64,000 nucleotides of DNA from Phoronis australis (taxonomy: Eukaryota > Phoronida > Phoronidae), in NCBI GenBank assembly GCA_002633005.1, contig NMRA01000072.1:606290-670289 (forward strand), given 5' to 3'. Made by a program: the position numbers and the translations under genes. This document shows positions 52,001 to 60,917 of the stretch, one piece after another (positions within the stretch are counted from its first letter, which is position 1; each line of letters starts with the position of its first letter). The notes under the pieces are model-generated. The model was given only the letters and a program-made list of their open reading frames with translations. It made no database searches and was not told the DNA's origin.

Positions 52001-52005
52001 GCCAG
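25065..52005 (+). CDS. DNA2: DNA2 replication helicase/nuclease, 5' and middle part
   Basis: Exons: 25065-25082, 27630-27665, 28154-29382, 29628-29699, 29893-29970, 30160-30321, 31969-32056, 33703-33788, 35140-35259, 35775-35837, 36368-36500, 37316-37433, 38312-38480, 40033-40215, 40656-40769, 41210-41341, 44892-45014, 45727-45806, 46030-46082, 47857-48021, 48811-48939, 51812-52005. Each junction keeps frame, giving 1181 codons plus two bases. Order: start MSKRSE; PIP box; about 410-residue low-complexity N-terminal exon; RecB-like nuclease core with GKLDLTVD and PLELKTGR; Fe-S cysteines (STVFCLRK, then [10 protein letters not shown]); SF1 helicase with Walker [11 protein letters not shown], motif Ia [12 protein letters not shown], Walker B CILDEATQ and motif [14 protein letters not shown]2 trims Okazaki flaps and resects DNA ends with RPA. 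The C-terminal motifs IV-VI were not found downstream. Copies of three exons at 30650, 49709 and 50667 are treated as assembly duplicates. Confidence 0.94.
25378..27576 (+). mobile_element. Helentron-like element, multi-module copy lacking 5' palindrome
   Basis: It starts GGCGTCCGGCATCTGC and contains repeated modules, each ending in CTAGTGGC or a close variant (for example near 25512, 25790, 26355, 26510, 26937). It ends with GCATTTCAACGCTCCGCGTAGCTCTTGTT. A partial 3' end also lies inside at about 27372-27400, suggesting nested or fused copies. It fills the first DNA2 intron. Open frames here are repeat artefacts, not genes. Confidence 0.75.
27630..27665 (+). CDS. DNA2: DNA2 exon 2: PCNA-interacting (PIP) box
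   Basis: This 12-codon exon encodes [20 protein letters not shown] fits the canonical PIP consensus Q-x-x-[ILM]-x-x-[FY]-[FY], at residues 10-17 of the protein. PIP boxes dock replication enzymes on the PCNA clamp. Splice sites are CTTTTCTAG before and GTAAGT after; phase 0 on both sides means it could be skipped or included without changing frame. Confidence 0.8.
28154..29382 (+). CDS. DNA2: DNA2 exon 3: long N-terminal extension
   Basis: A single 1229-base exon encodes about 410 residues rich in Ser, Lys, Glu and Asn, most likely disordered. It includes basic stretches ([25 protein letters not shown]) that could serve nuclear import or DNA contact. Three acidic helix-like motifs recur in its second half: [14 protein letters not shown] (28892-28933), [12 protein letters not shown] (29057-29092) and [16 protein letters not shown] (29321-29368). 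Fungal Dna2 is also known to have a long N-terminal tail, whereas vertebrate DNA2 starts near the third motif. The donor is GTGAGT; the ORF would otherwise end four bases later. Confidence 0.85.
30160..30321 (+). CDS. DNA2: DNA2 exon 6 (first copy), OB-like and first Fe-S cysteine
   Basis: It encodes [15 protein letters not shown], then [10 protein letters not shown] and STVFCLRK. In known DNA2 proteins the Cys here is the first ligand of the 4Fe-4S cluster in the nuclease domain. It follows W(TGG) split across the intron and ends at phase 2. Confidence 0.85.
30650..30811 (+). pseudogene. DNA2: Duplicate of DNA2 exon 6 (probable allelic copy)
   Basis: This repeats exon 6 with its splice sites and flanks, with one replacement seen (CGG to CAG, Arg to Gln, at 30709 versus 30219). 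It begins 152 bases after the single N at 30497. Splicing both copies breaks frame, because the exon ends at phase 2 while it must be entered with TG+G. I take it as the other haplotype of the same exon, not a true second exon. Confidence 0.8.
32213..32650. mobile_element. 438-bp MITE with terminal inverted repeats of about 34 bp
   Basis: The left end TGCCGGGTTGCATGAA followed by AGTCCTAAATAGGGAC is matched in inverted form by GTCCCTATTTGGGACT and TTTTGTGCAACCTGGCA on the right. The interior is AT-rich and noncoding. It lies in the DNA2 intron after exon 7. A related right end is at 6890-6962. Confidence 0.7.
33764..33859 (+). repeat. Tandem duplication of exon end and splice donor
   Basis: CAACCAGTGGCCTCCTGCAT plus GAGATGTGAGT at 33764-33794 is repeated 65 bases downstream with one change. 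The first copy is the end of DNA2 exon 8 with its GT donor at 33789; the second copy carries an equal donor at about 33854. The separation is not a multiple of three. Confidence 0.75.
34421..34586. mobile_element. MITE-like element with GTGGATCC/GGCGGATT ends
   Basis: It begins AGGGGTGGATCCAGGATTTT followed by a G-rich run, and ends CCCCCCTTTTTAATCCGCCACTGG. The two ends are imperfect inverted repeats. A related sequence, AGTGGCGGATCTAGGAT, starts at 62584. It is noncoding and lies in a DNA2 intron. Confidence 0.6.
36368..36500 (+). CDS. DNA2: DNA2 exon 11: nuclease catalytic core
   Basis: It encodes [17 protein letters not shown] and [13 protein letters not shown]. The Asp of KLD and the Glu and Lys of ELK are the family's catalytic metal-binding and active-site residues, all present, so flap-nuclease activity is expected. 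Confidence 0.9.
37235..37284. repeat. TTA/TAT trinucleotide microsatellite
   Basis: About 50 bases of nearly pure TTA units with two interruptions, 30 bases upstream of DNA2 exon 12. It is a likely length-polymorphic site. Confidence 0.85.
38312..38480 (+). CDS. DNA2: DNA2 exon 13: Fe-S cysteine cluster
   Basis: It encodes [13 protein letters not shown] and ends with [17 protein letters not shown]. The C-x2-C-x5-C spacing equals that of known DNA2 proteins and supplies the last three ligands of the 4Fe-4S cluster. Confidence 0.9.
38672..38776 (+). pseudogene. Intronic partial copy of the next DNA2 exon
   Basis: GTCAGTTGAGGAGTATCAACCTCCTCCAGGACGTATC here closely matches the beginning of DNA2 exon 14 at 40033. 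The bases that follow (about 38722-38776, CCTATCCCAC and CACATGATTATTTG) match the sequence just before that exon (about 39990-40042). The order is therefore exon start, then exon upstream flank, as in a broken tandem duplicate. No acceptor AG precedes it. Confidence 0.65.
41440..44203 (+). mobile_element. Composite Helentron-like element (nested copies)
   Basis: Three 5'-end-like segments occur at about 41440, 41786 and 42727; the last reads GCGCCCACATATTTATATGT and is followed by TCCGTCCGTCCGT. Modules with CTAGTGGC punctuate the rest (near 41945, 42407, 42940, 43044, 43205, 43349, 43655, 43796). It ends GGGCGCATTTCAACGCTCTG CGTTGCTCTTGT. It lies in a DNA2 intron in the sense direction and appears to be several insertions into one another. 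Confidence 0.75.
44204..44690 (+). mobile_element. Decayed Helentron-like modules
   Basis: Directly after the 3' hairpin of the previous element the module pattern resumes (TTGCCTCTGTATCTTCAGAG, CATGAAATTCG, CTCTAGTGG), but is more diverged and lacks both ends. It is probably an older copy into which the 41440 element inserted. Confidence 0.6.
46199..46272. repeat. CA dinucleotide microsatellite
   Basis: About 70 bases of CA with CG interruptions, in a DNA2 intron. The reverse-strand open frame here is only Cys/Val repeats. Confidence 0.9.
46430..46740 (+). mobile_element. Helentron-like fragment
   Basis: Contains ATTGAGGAGATTACAACTGA, CCTCAAGTGGCAATTTTG and GTGCCCCTTAGTGGTC, matching the module pattern of the larger copies, but both ends are missing. 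It lies in the DNA2 intron before the Walker A exon. Confidence 0.55.
47857..48021 (+). CDS. DNA2: DNA2 Walker A exon (first copy)
   Basis: It encodes [20 protein letters not shown] and [27 protein letters not shown] is the P-loop that binds ATP; the [10 protein letters not shown] stretch is helicase motif Ia. Phase 0 on both sides; acceptor TTTATCAG, donor GTAAGT. Confidence 0.92.
48811..48939 (+). CDS. DNA2: DNA2 helicase exon after Walker A (first copy)
   Basis: It encodes [18 protein letters not shown] and ends [13 protein letters not shown] and the following helix match the DNA2 1A/1B region. Phase 0 on both sides; the donor GTTTGT is weaker than usual. Confidence 0.85.
49709..49873 (+). 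pseudogene. DNA2: Duplicate of the Walker A exon (probable allelic copy)
   Basis: The coding sequence matches the copy at 47857-48021 as far as I compared, with the same splice sites. Because both sides are phase 0, a gene predictor could splice in both copies and report a DNA2 with two P-loops. The exact join at the single N (49306) argues for an unmerged haplotype. Confidence 0.8.
50667..50795 (+). pseudogene. DNA2: Duplicate of the post-Walker A exon (probable allelic copy)
   Basis: This is the second copy of the exon at 48811-48939; the one difference noticed is synonymous (TCC to TCT or TCA position near the end). It lies in the repeated segment 49307-51157. Confidence 0.75.
51158..51811 (+). 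other. DNA2 intron with an unassigned 155-codon open frame
   Basis: The frame at 51208-51675 begins [16 protein letters not shown]. It is long for chance but has no family resemblance, no splice or start context and lies inside a DNA2 intron; a chance ORF or decayed insert is most likely. Confidence 0.35.
51812..52005 (+). CDS. DNA2: DNA2 exon with helicase motifs II and III
   Basis: It encodes [18 protein letters not shown], then [12 protein letters not shown] (Walker B, DEAT) and [13 protein letters not shown] (motif III). It joins LRDFYSSK at phase 0 exactly as in known DNA2 proteins and ends at phase 2 with AG|GTGAGT. The next exon should start with residues like ALGMSESLF and was not found. 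Confidence 0.9.
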
Positions 52006-54080
52006 GTGAGTGGGTAGTGCTTTCCAAAGTTGCTGTCAGTGTTATATCAAAGTGACATTATCAGCGAGACTGGTGGATATCAGAGAACAGTCCTAGGTGG
52101 GATTGAAACTATATCTTCAGTCGTCACACTCCATTGTGTTGCTTGCAGAGCTATGTCCCAATTGATGAATGGCGGAGTATTTTAAGCGGATTAACACCGT
52201 CATGTACGCCACTGATTTTACCAATCAAAGATTTCTTTTACTTTTAAAACCTGACACATCACATCTGTATTGTAACTGACTCCGCAGTCATACGTGTGCT
52301 TCCTTCCTCAGTTTTACATTATGTTGTTCTGTGTGTTGGCCATAAGACCAGGTATTATAACATTAGTAGGTATATAACACTTGGGACTATTGTCTTCTCA
52401 GCGGATGATTACTACTATCAGCTTCGAGATTGGCTGGTCAAAGGTCAAGGTCACACTCTCCTTGAAACTTCCATAAACCTATTGCCGGAAAAAAATTTTT
52501 GCTTTAGTCCACGTGCCGTTATGATGTTCTTTAATCAAGTTGGAGGTGACTTCTTGGCTTGGAAAAAACGTCACAATACATTATTGTTTGAGACCAGGAG
52601 CCTGTATTGTCTTAAGTTCATCTTAAATTTGACATAAGCAAATCCTCGTTTTTAAATGTGTCTTACAAAAGTAAAAGATGTACATTTTCAGAAAAAATCC
52701 TTGATTCAAAACTTTGGAGTTAGTTATTCTCCCGGTAACATATGGACATTATTTTCCAGCTGTGGAAAGAACTAATTGAGAGGAATAATTATAAATTGAA
52801 TATCGCTGGCAAGATTGCTTTGTTCATAAATGACTGGTTAAAAATAGCTTATTCATGATGAAGAATAACCACAACATATCGTCTGCTCGCATCGTCCCAT
52901 GATTTGCTCAGTGCTTTATTGTGATTAGAGAATTACAAGTGACTTAGAGCAAAGAATATCAGGTGACGTCTGAAACAGAAATGCTTATTAGGAAGAGCTA
53001 GATCGCGGTTAGAGGCCCGAGCATAGATCGTGGAAATGGCGAGTTCAAGACTAACAACGTACAAGCAATGTGCATTTTGTTCCCGACCATGATTAAGTCA
53101 CTCAATTCCAAGTGCAGAGCCCATTTTCTAATTTGGTTATGAGTTGAGCGTGCACCAGTCTCGTGGCATGATACAATAAGTTGGTCAGAAATCCATCACT
53201 CATAGATATTCGAATTCTATGATTTACTCAACTCGCCTCATTACTTGTCACTTGGACCCTCATGTACTAGGAGATTTAAACCGGGGTAATGCGTCTGCAT
53301 GCTAATGATGTATCATTATTATGGGCCCATATATTTATATGTTTGTGTTTGATACCCGCACACTCATATACATACAATGTATAGAGCACTTTATACCTGT
53401 TTAACATAATGTGCATTACACACAGGATTACTCACATGCTGGTCTCTAATCAGTTTGTCAAGCAGATTTCATATACAAGTCATTTTTTGAAATAGCTAAC
53501 AGGTGTTTACTCAAAATAAAAGGTAGCTACAGTGCTGTAGTAAATTTAAAGCTTTAAATCTGAAGAGCCTTTCGCATTACGGAGTTAGTACAGTGGACCA
53601 ACATTCTTTCTCGACCACAAGAATTTTAGTCCCAATGTGAAAGGTGATTTATAATGGTGTAAATTTAGTACGCTACTTAAAAGTTAGTACGCTCGAAAAA
53701 ACTAGATTAGCGAGCGTACCAAAGTTCCTTCAATTAAGAGCAATGCGAAAGGTTTGGTCCAGACTATTTTGTTTGACCGTTTTAACTTATATCCCCACTT
53801 CATGCGAGCGCAGTGTTCTTCCCGCCAGGGTATAAGCCAGAATACTGATAATACTGAAATTGCCCGTGAAAAAGCCCGAGGTTTTTATGCTCGGAATATG
53901 TCCCGAAAATAATAGGTGCGTCGCAAGCTCCGTTTCCAGAGATACAAAGGAGGCCGTGTATAGGCGATAAGGTCATTTATTATGACTGATAAGGTACAGA
54001 AATATGAGTGTACAAATAACATAAAGATAAAATAATAATCTCTGGAAAGATGGGCAATAAAAAGCGACACCAAATATCAT
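52006..54080. other. Region downstream of last DNA2 exon seen
   Basis: No exon for DNA2 helicase motifs IV to VI was recognised on the plus strand. From 52788 onward the sequence is duplicated at 56581. A mirrored AGTACGCT/AGCGAGCGTAC motif occurs near 53670-53722. Open frames at 52296 and 53644 are unsupported. Confidence 0.5.
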
Positions 54081-55410
54081 TTATGTGCCCGCATATAAGT
54101 GAACGCATTATGCCGTCAACTGCGTCCGTCCGTCTGGGCGGCGTCTGTCTGGCATCCTCTGCTCTATCTCCAAAAGTGATTGATGTATGTTAATGAAATT
54201 TTGCACGTGTTCCTTTTGTGGATGGGATGGCATGAGCGAACTTTCTGAGGGATCCGTCTACCGGTGTGCCCCCTATTGGCAATTTTAGTTTTTTATGTTT
54301 ACCTCTGTATCTTCAAAGGTCCTCAACGTATTTTCATAAAATTTGGTATGTAAGCATCTGTTAGTGGACAACAGTATCCTCATGTCCTGTTTTTGGATGG
54401 ATTCAATGTAGTTTGCGCCACCTAGTGGCCATTTTTACTGTTTTCGAGTCCGTTTTTTGGCGTCCACCCCTCTATCAACCAAACCGCTTTCGGGATAATT
54501 GTGAAAATTGGCATGTATGTTTTTACTAGGAAGTGGACGGCTGACAATGATTTTCCGATGACTTCGACTGCTGTGGCACCTCCTAGTGGCAGTTTCTTTT
54601 TTTGCTTCCATGGCTGTATCTCCTAAACCGTTTGCAGAATCTTTTCTTAATTTAAGAAGTGTGTTTTTATGATGTTGACAACGGACGACGATGATTTTGG
54701 GTTGGATCTGACCACTGGTATGCCCCATGGTGGCAATTTTAGTTTTACGTTTACCTCTGTATCTTCAAAGGTTCTCAACAGATTTTCATAGAATTTTGAA
54801 TACAAGCATCTATTGGTGAGATGACGCTATCCTCCCGTTTTCTGATGGAATCAAGGTACTTTGCGCCACCTAGTAGCCATTTTTGCTGTTTTCAAGTCTT
54901 GTTTTTGGCGTCTACCTCTATCAACCAAATCATTCTAAGGATGGTTTTGAAAATTGGCGTATATGTTCTCAGTGTGAAGAGGATGGTTGATGATGACGAC
55001 TTTGACTACTCTGGCCCCTCCTAGTGGTAGTTTTGTTTTGTTTTGTTTTGTTTTGTTTTGCATCCATAGCTGTATCTCCTAAACCCACTGCAGGATCTTT
55101 ATTAAATTTTGTAAGTGTATTTATATGAAGCTAACAACAGACAATGACGACTTTCAGGCGGATCTGATGGACACTGTGCCCCCTTGTGGCAATGTTTTCC
55201 TTTGTTTCTCTGAAGTTCTGTGGCGGATTTCTATGAAATTTGGTGTATAGATTTCTGTTAAAGAGGCAATGACATGTTCCCGTTTTCGGACGTATTGTGT
55301 GTTTTTGCACCATCTAGTGGCCATTTTTAGGACACAAATATCCAACCCTAAAAGCACACCATTTGCAATGCATTCGTGGGCACATTTCAACGCTCCGCGT
55401 TGCTCTTGTT
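54081..55410 (+). mobile_element. Helentron-like element, both ends present
   Basis: The 5' end reads TTATGTGCCCGCATATAAGT, then CGCATTATGCCGTCA, a short TCCG run and GGGCGGCGTCTGTC. Modules ending CTAGTGGC follow, and the 3' end is GGGCACATTTCAACGCTCCG CGTTGCTCTTGTT with hairpin CAACGC-TCC-GCGTTG. A GTTTT pentamer run lies at about 55030-55057. It is noncoding. This is the best full-length copy of the family. Confidence 0.78.
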
Positions 55411-56320
55411 ACTAGACACGTAGTGGGTGGGGGGAGGTCAGGATGGGAATCACCCTCCCACATAGAAAACGTTTCCTTGATTTGCTAATTTTGCTTGTTA
55501 GTATGTTTTGCTGCACCTTAACTGCATTTCCAACACTTTTCCAATGCATGCAGTGTTCAAGTGGATCTAGGGCTAGCAGTCTTCACTACTCTCTTGTGCA
55601 AGATGAATTAAATATTCTTTTAAAACAACCATAAAGTTCAGAACACATTGTGTTACATTTACGTTGATCTATTATTTACATAAATTTTATTATCTTACTT
55701 TTTATTCTCAAATAAACAATACTTGATTATATTTTATACAATGAATACAATTAACTATTAATTTTTAGAACAAACCTCAAATTATCAATTGTTGCGGACT
55801 CTACAGTATCAGAGTTCACACATGTACTTTAGCATATGTGTCATAGCTGAGGGCTGCTTCTAACATGACCCCACTATTGCAATACTAAATGAGCACAAAC
55901 ATGGTCCTTAATGGGATGTTACTACATAACATGACAATATAAGATGTGTGACTAATGACCACTGTCTAACTTCAGTCTCAAAAATTACTGTGTCTGTGTC
56001 TGCCATCATGAGAAAAATGACAAGAAGCATTCGAAGGAAATAAGAGCTACAATTTTGGAAGGGTTGGCCAAGTGATTCAGAACTCATGACTTTTTGACTC
56101 TGTATAGGTGTTCAGTTGATGGCCTGTAAACTGCTGGAAATCACAATTGTGGGGTGGAAGTTTTTGGCTAGTAGTTAGTTACAATTTGCATTTTGAATCG
56201 GCAAGAAAGAATGTCATGCCTGTTCAAATAAAGTGCATTCAAGTGGATAGTTACAAAATTTGGTCTGAAATATTTTTAAGTGCAACTTGTTTTGACATAT
56301 CAAGTTACTGCTATTTGGTT

Positions 56321-56579
56321 TTTATGCGCCCACATATTTATATGTGGACGCATTATGCCGTCATCTCTGTCCGTCCGTCCGTCCGTCCGTCCGTCCGGGC
56401 GGCGTCCGTCCGGCGTCCGCTGCTCTATCTCCAAAACCCTTTGACATACGTTCATGAAATTTGGTACATATGTTCCATTCATGAATGGGACGGCATGTGC
56501 GAACTTTCGGACGGATCCGACTACCGGTGTGCCCCCTAGTGGCAATTTTAGTTTTTTACGCTTACCTTTGTATCTTCAA
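56321..56579 (+). mobile_element. Helentron-like element, cut by N at 56580
   Basis: It starts TTTATGCGCCCACATATTTA, with a palindrome CCACATA-TTTA-TATGTGG, then GCATTATGCCGTCATCTC and seven TCCG units at about 56369-56397. It runs into the first modules (CCCCCTAGTGGCAATTTTAG) and stops at the single N. The second copy of the flank at 58880 lacks this insertion. Confidence 0.75.
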
Positions 56580-57870
56580 NATTATAAATTGAATATCGCT
56601 GGCAAGATTGCTTTGTTCATAAATGACTGGTTAAAAATAGCTTATTCATGATGAAGAATAACCACAACATATCGTCTGCTCGCATCGTCCCATGATTTGC
56701 TCAGTGCTTTATTGTGATTAGAGAATTACAAATGACTTAGAGCAAAGAATGTCAGGTGACGTCTGAAACAGAAATGCTTATTAGGAAGAGCTAGATCGCG
56801 GTTAGAGGCCCGAGCATAGATCGTGGAAATGGCGAGTTCAAGACTAACAACGTACGAGCAATGTGCATTTTGTTCCCAACCATGATTAAGTCCCTCAATT
56901 CCAAGTGCAGAGCCCATTTTCTAATTTGGTTATGAGTTGAGCGTGCACCAGTCTCGTGGCATGATACAATAAGTTGGTCAGAAATCCATCACTCATAGAT
57001 ATTCGAACTCTATGATTTACTCAACTCTGCTCATTACTTGTCACTTGGACCCTCATGTACTAGGAGATTTAAACCGGGGTAATGCGTCTGCATGCTAATG
57101 ATGTGTCATTATGTGGCCATATATTTATATATTTGTGTTTGATACCCGCACACTCATATACATGTAATGTATAGAACACTTTATACCTGTTTAACGTAAT
57201 GTGCATTACACGCAGGATTACTCACGTGCTGGTCTCTAATCTGTTTGTCAAGCAGATTTCACATACAAGTCATTTTTTGAAATAGCTAACAGGTGTTTAC
57301 TCAAAATAAAAGGTAGCTACAGTGCTGTAGTAAATTTAAAGCTTTAGATCTGAAGAGCCTTTCGCATTACGGAGTTAGTACAGTGGACCAACATTCTTTC
57401 TCGACCACAAGAATTTTAGTCCCAATGTGAAAGGTGATTTATAATGGTGTAAATTTAGTACGCTACTTAAAAGTTAGTACGCTCTAAAAAACTAGATTAG
57501 CGAGCGTACCAAAGTTCCTTCAATTAAGAGCAATGCGAAAGGTTTGGTCCAGTCTATTTTGTTTGACCGTTTTAACTTATATCTCCACTTCATGCGAGCG
57601 CAGTGTTGTTCCCGCCAGGGTATAAGCCAGAATACTGATAATACTGACATTGCCCGCCAAAAAGCCCAAGGTTTTTATGCTCGAAATATGTCCCGAAAAT
57701 AATAGATGTGTCGCAAGCTCCGTTTCCAGAGATACAAAGGAGGCCGTGTATAGGCGATATAAGGTCATTTATTACGACTGATAAGGTACAGAAATATGAG
57801 TATACAAATAACATAAAAATAAAATAATAATCTCTGGAAAGATGGGCAATAAAAAGCGCCACCAAATATC

Positions 57871-58405
57871 ATTTATGTGCCCGCATATAAGTGAACGCAT
57901 TATGCCGTCATCTGCGTCCGTCCGTCTGGGCGGCGTCTGTCCGGCATCCTCTGCTCTATCTCCAAAAGTGATTGATGTATGTTAATGAAATTTTGCACGT
58001 GTTCCTTTTGTGGATGGGATGGCATGAGCGAACTTTCTGAGGGATCCGTCTACCGGTGTGCCCCCTAGTGGCAATTTTAGTTTTTTACGTTTACCTCTAT
58101 ATCTTCAAAGGTCCTCAAAGTATTTTCATAAAATTTGGTATGTAAGCATCTGTTAGTGAGACAACAGTATCCTCCGGTTTTCGGATGGATTCAATGTAGT
58201 TTGCGCATCCTAGTGGCCATTTTTACTGTTTTCGAGTCTGTTTTTTTGGCGTCCACCCCTCTATCAACCAAACTGCTTTCAGGATCATTGTGAAAATTGG
58301 CATGTATGTTTTTACTAGGAAGTGTACGGCTGACAATGATTTTCCGATGACTTCGACTGCTGTGGCACCTCCTCGTGGCAGTTTCTTTTTTGCTTCCATG
58401 GCTGT
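57871..58405 (+). mobile_element. Helentron-like element, deleted allele
   Basis: This corresponds to the start of the element at 54081 but jumps from CCATGGCTGTA straight into CCAGAGTTCACAC, the flank that follows the full copy. The module part and 3' hairpin are missing. It is probably an internal deletion allele. Confidence 0.7.
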
Positions 58406-58880
58406 ACCAGAGTTCACACATGTATTTTAGCATATGTGTCATAGCTGAGGGCTGCTTCTAACATGACCCCACTATTGCAATATTAAATGAGCACAAACAT
58501 GGTCCTTAATGGGATGTTACTACATAACATGACAATATAAGATGTGTGACTAATGACCACTGTCTAACTTCAGTCTCAAAAATTACTGTTCTTGATAGCA
58601 TTTAGTGTCTGCCATCATGAGAAAAATGACAAGAAGCATTCGAAGGAAATAAGAGCTACAATTTTGGAAGGGTTGGCCAAATGATTCAGAACTCATGACT
58701 TTTTGACTCTGTATAGGTGTTCAGTTGATGGCCTGTAAACTGCTAGAAATCGCAATTGTGGGGTGGAAGGTTTTGGCTAGTAGTTAGTTACAATTTGCAT
58801 TTTAAATCGGCAAGAAAGAATGTCATGCCTGTTTCAAATATTAATATTATGTTCAAATAAAGTGCATTCATGTGGATAGT

Positions 58881-60382
58881 TACACACAAATTAAAAGTCA
58901 GTTGGAATTCAATCATGTTTTGATTTCTGGTCTCTTTCCTCACAATGCATTTTCATGTCTACCTGACGCAGACTGTTCTCCTGTTTTACCTGACTAGAGT
59001 AATGTGAAGAGCATTTGTCTTGAGAATGATTTAATGATAATAAATCGAAATGTCGACTACCGGTAATACAATGTCTTTGTTTAGGTATATGCTGATTTTA
59101 AAGTGCGTTCTCATATTTAGTGATAATAAACTGAAATGTGGACTAATACTAACAATGTCTTTGTTTACGTAATGTGGTTATTTTAAAATTTGTTCTCATA
59201 TCTTGGCCAAGAGCAAAATAATGTGGACAGTTTGTGTGGGTGCAGAGTTAAAAAGATGGTGACCATGGGAAAGTCAATATTTGACGAAGTCGAATTTATG
59301 CCTTTCTAATAACTTTTACCTTCCTATATAACGAAGTGACCGTTATTGAGAAAGTTACAATATGCGTATTTGAAATCAGCCCCTAGTATGGATTCAAAAC
59401 CACACTGCCTCAGCAGTCACAATCCAACACTCTACTTGTGAACTTACAGGTCAATGGGGTAAGTAGAACTATTTCTCTTCTTGAATGTTCGGCCACACCA
59501 TCAGAATGTCTCCCATTTTGACACATGGCGAAATTGACCATTGTGATTTTCTTCACACTCTAGTTCTACTGTCCCATTAAAAATAAAAAATGCTGTTGAG
59601 GAGTAATCAGGTGTTACACATTTCACCCTAGCGTTTTGACAGACCCAGATGTCCTATTTACATCTGCATGTTCTTGTCAATCTAGCTGTCCCATATTCCA
59701 TTCTGGAAAATGGCAACTACGCATGTGCTACAGTCACTATGCCAACTTTTGCACAGGCTAGCAGTTCTTTGCCACAAGTCATTAATATTTTCGACTATGT
59801 AAGATGTTTTTGTAGTTTTGTACACTCCCTTTATTTAACGAGCTTGGCCTTTCAACTAATGGGCAAGTCTGCTAAACGACGTCTTTTTATGTACTAGCGC
59901 CCTTGTCTACTTTGTTATTTATTCTCATTTTATGAAAACTCATGAGAAGAAAAAGTTGAGATAAACTTGAGACAGGTTTTGTGGAACGCTATTAAATCGT
60001 TCTTAATGTTTTTCTTGATTTCACTTAAAGTTGTGATGTCTATCTTAATTTAGATGCTTTGTAAAAAGGCTGTTATTGTAAGCTTGTCACAGACGATCAG
60101 TTTATGCACAGGTCATGTTCTTGGGAATTAATTGGAGTTATGTCCAAGGCTAAAAGCTGTTTCTCTTCTGGGTAAGAAACTATTTGAGTTCATATTAAAG
60201 TTAATTTCTTTGATGTAATGCAGATTTTGATCTTCTAAATTTCAGTAATCTTGTCTGATCAGCAACAAACCTCAAACTCAATGCAGAAGTTAAACCTGAC
60301 CTGTAAATGAACCCTTTATGTGTCCATCTTAGCAAGACAAAGGTCACATTGACATAACGGAGAGTGTCTTTGCAATCATGTC
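58881..60382. other. Intergenic, nothing recognised
   Basis: AT-rich sequence between the duplicated block and the lectin 3' end. An imperfect repeat containing GATAATAAA-TGAAATGT and CAATGTCTTTGTTTA occurs at about 59035-59170. The frame at 59649-59897 has no family resemblance. Confidence 0.45.
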
Positions 60383-60388
60383 TTTATT
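60383..60388 (-). promoter_or_regulatory. Lectin poly(A) signal
   Basis: TTTATT on the plus strand is AATAAA on the minus strand, about 190 bases after the lectin stop codon; it supports this being the last exon. Confidence 0.6.
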
Positions 60389-60575
60389 ACAACTGACATT
60401 TCGAACACGTCCTTGTGATTGAACGCATGGCAAATTAATTCTCTATACTAGTTTTTACATTATTTTACTTCACACAATTAGTTTATGTCGCATTTTTGAC
60501 AAATGACAGAATTTCAAAAAGTCACTTTTTGCAGAATATACTGATTGTCAAATGAAAATTCAATGTTCTATGTCA

Positions 60576-60917
60576 TTAACAACAAGTTTGTTTCAAAACG
60601 TCAAACGTATTTTTCTCATCAGCGATACATTCATGATGTACCTTCAAATACTTGTAAACATTTCCACAGGTGTTGTCATCAAAGAAGATATTAGATGCGA
60701 CGACTTCACACGCTTGTTCATTGTTACACTGTCCTTGTACTTTACTCAAGGCCTTTTCATCGTTGGCTTCACACAGTCTATCCGTAGTCTGTCCAGGAGG
60801 CACATTAGGGCAAGTGACATGGTCGTCGCGACCCCAGAATACACTCTTTACTTTAATAAGCTCATATTGCTTACATTGTATCCAACCTTTGTTGCCCTCA
60901 CATATGACGGTATTAGT
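60576..60917 (-). CDS. SUEL-type galactose/rhamnose-binding lectin domain, terminal exon
   Basis: Read on the minus strand after the acceptor TTCTCTTTCAG, 113 residues run to a TAA stop. The sequence has TVICEGNKGWIQCKQ at the start, VKSVFWGRDDHVTC, then CNNEQACEVVASNIFFDD, and VYKYLKVHHEC at the end. The cysteine pattern and the final KYL-V-C strand are those of the SUEL/Gal_lectin domain found in sea-urchin egg lectin, fish rhamnose-binding lectins and latrophilins. The usual YGR sugar-contact motif is WGR here and the usual DPC is DNTC, so specificity may be altered. The tail after the domain (about 19 residues, ending in Cys-Cys) is short. Earlier exons, including any signal peptide, were not found; it could be a single-domain secreted lectin or the last domain of a larger protein. 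Confidence 0.78.
   Translation of the reverse strand, partial: TNTVICEGNKGWIQCKQYELIKVKSVFWGRDDHVTCPNVPPGQTTDRLCEANDEKALSKVQGQCNNEQACEVVASNIFFDDNTCGNVYKYLKVHHECIADEKNTFDVLKQTCC

Larger units (their letters stand above)
52788..58880 (+). repeat. Large direct duplication around single N (56580)
   Basis: 52788-54618 matches 56581-58405, and 55812 to about 56255 matches 58406 to about 58880. Both copies start ATTATAAATTGAATATCGC. The second copy lacks about 1.2 kb (54619-55811, most of a Helentron-like element), and the first copy carries extra sequence after GTGGATAGTTACA near 56255. This is consistent with two haplotypes that differ in transposon content. Confidence 0.8.
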
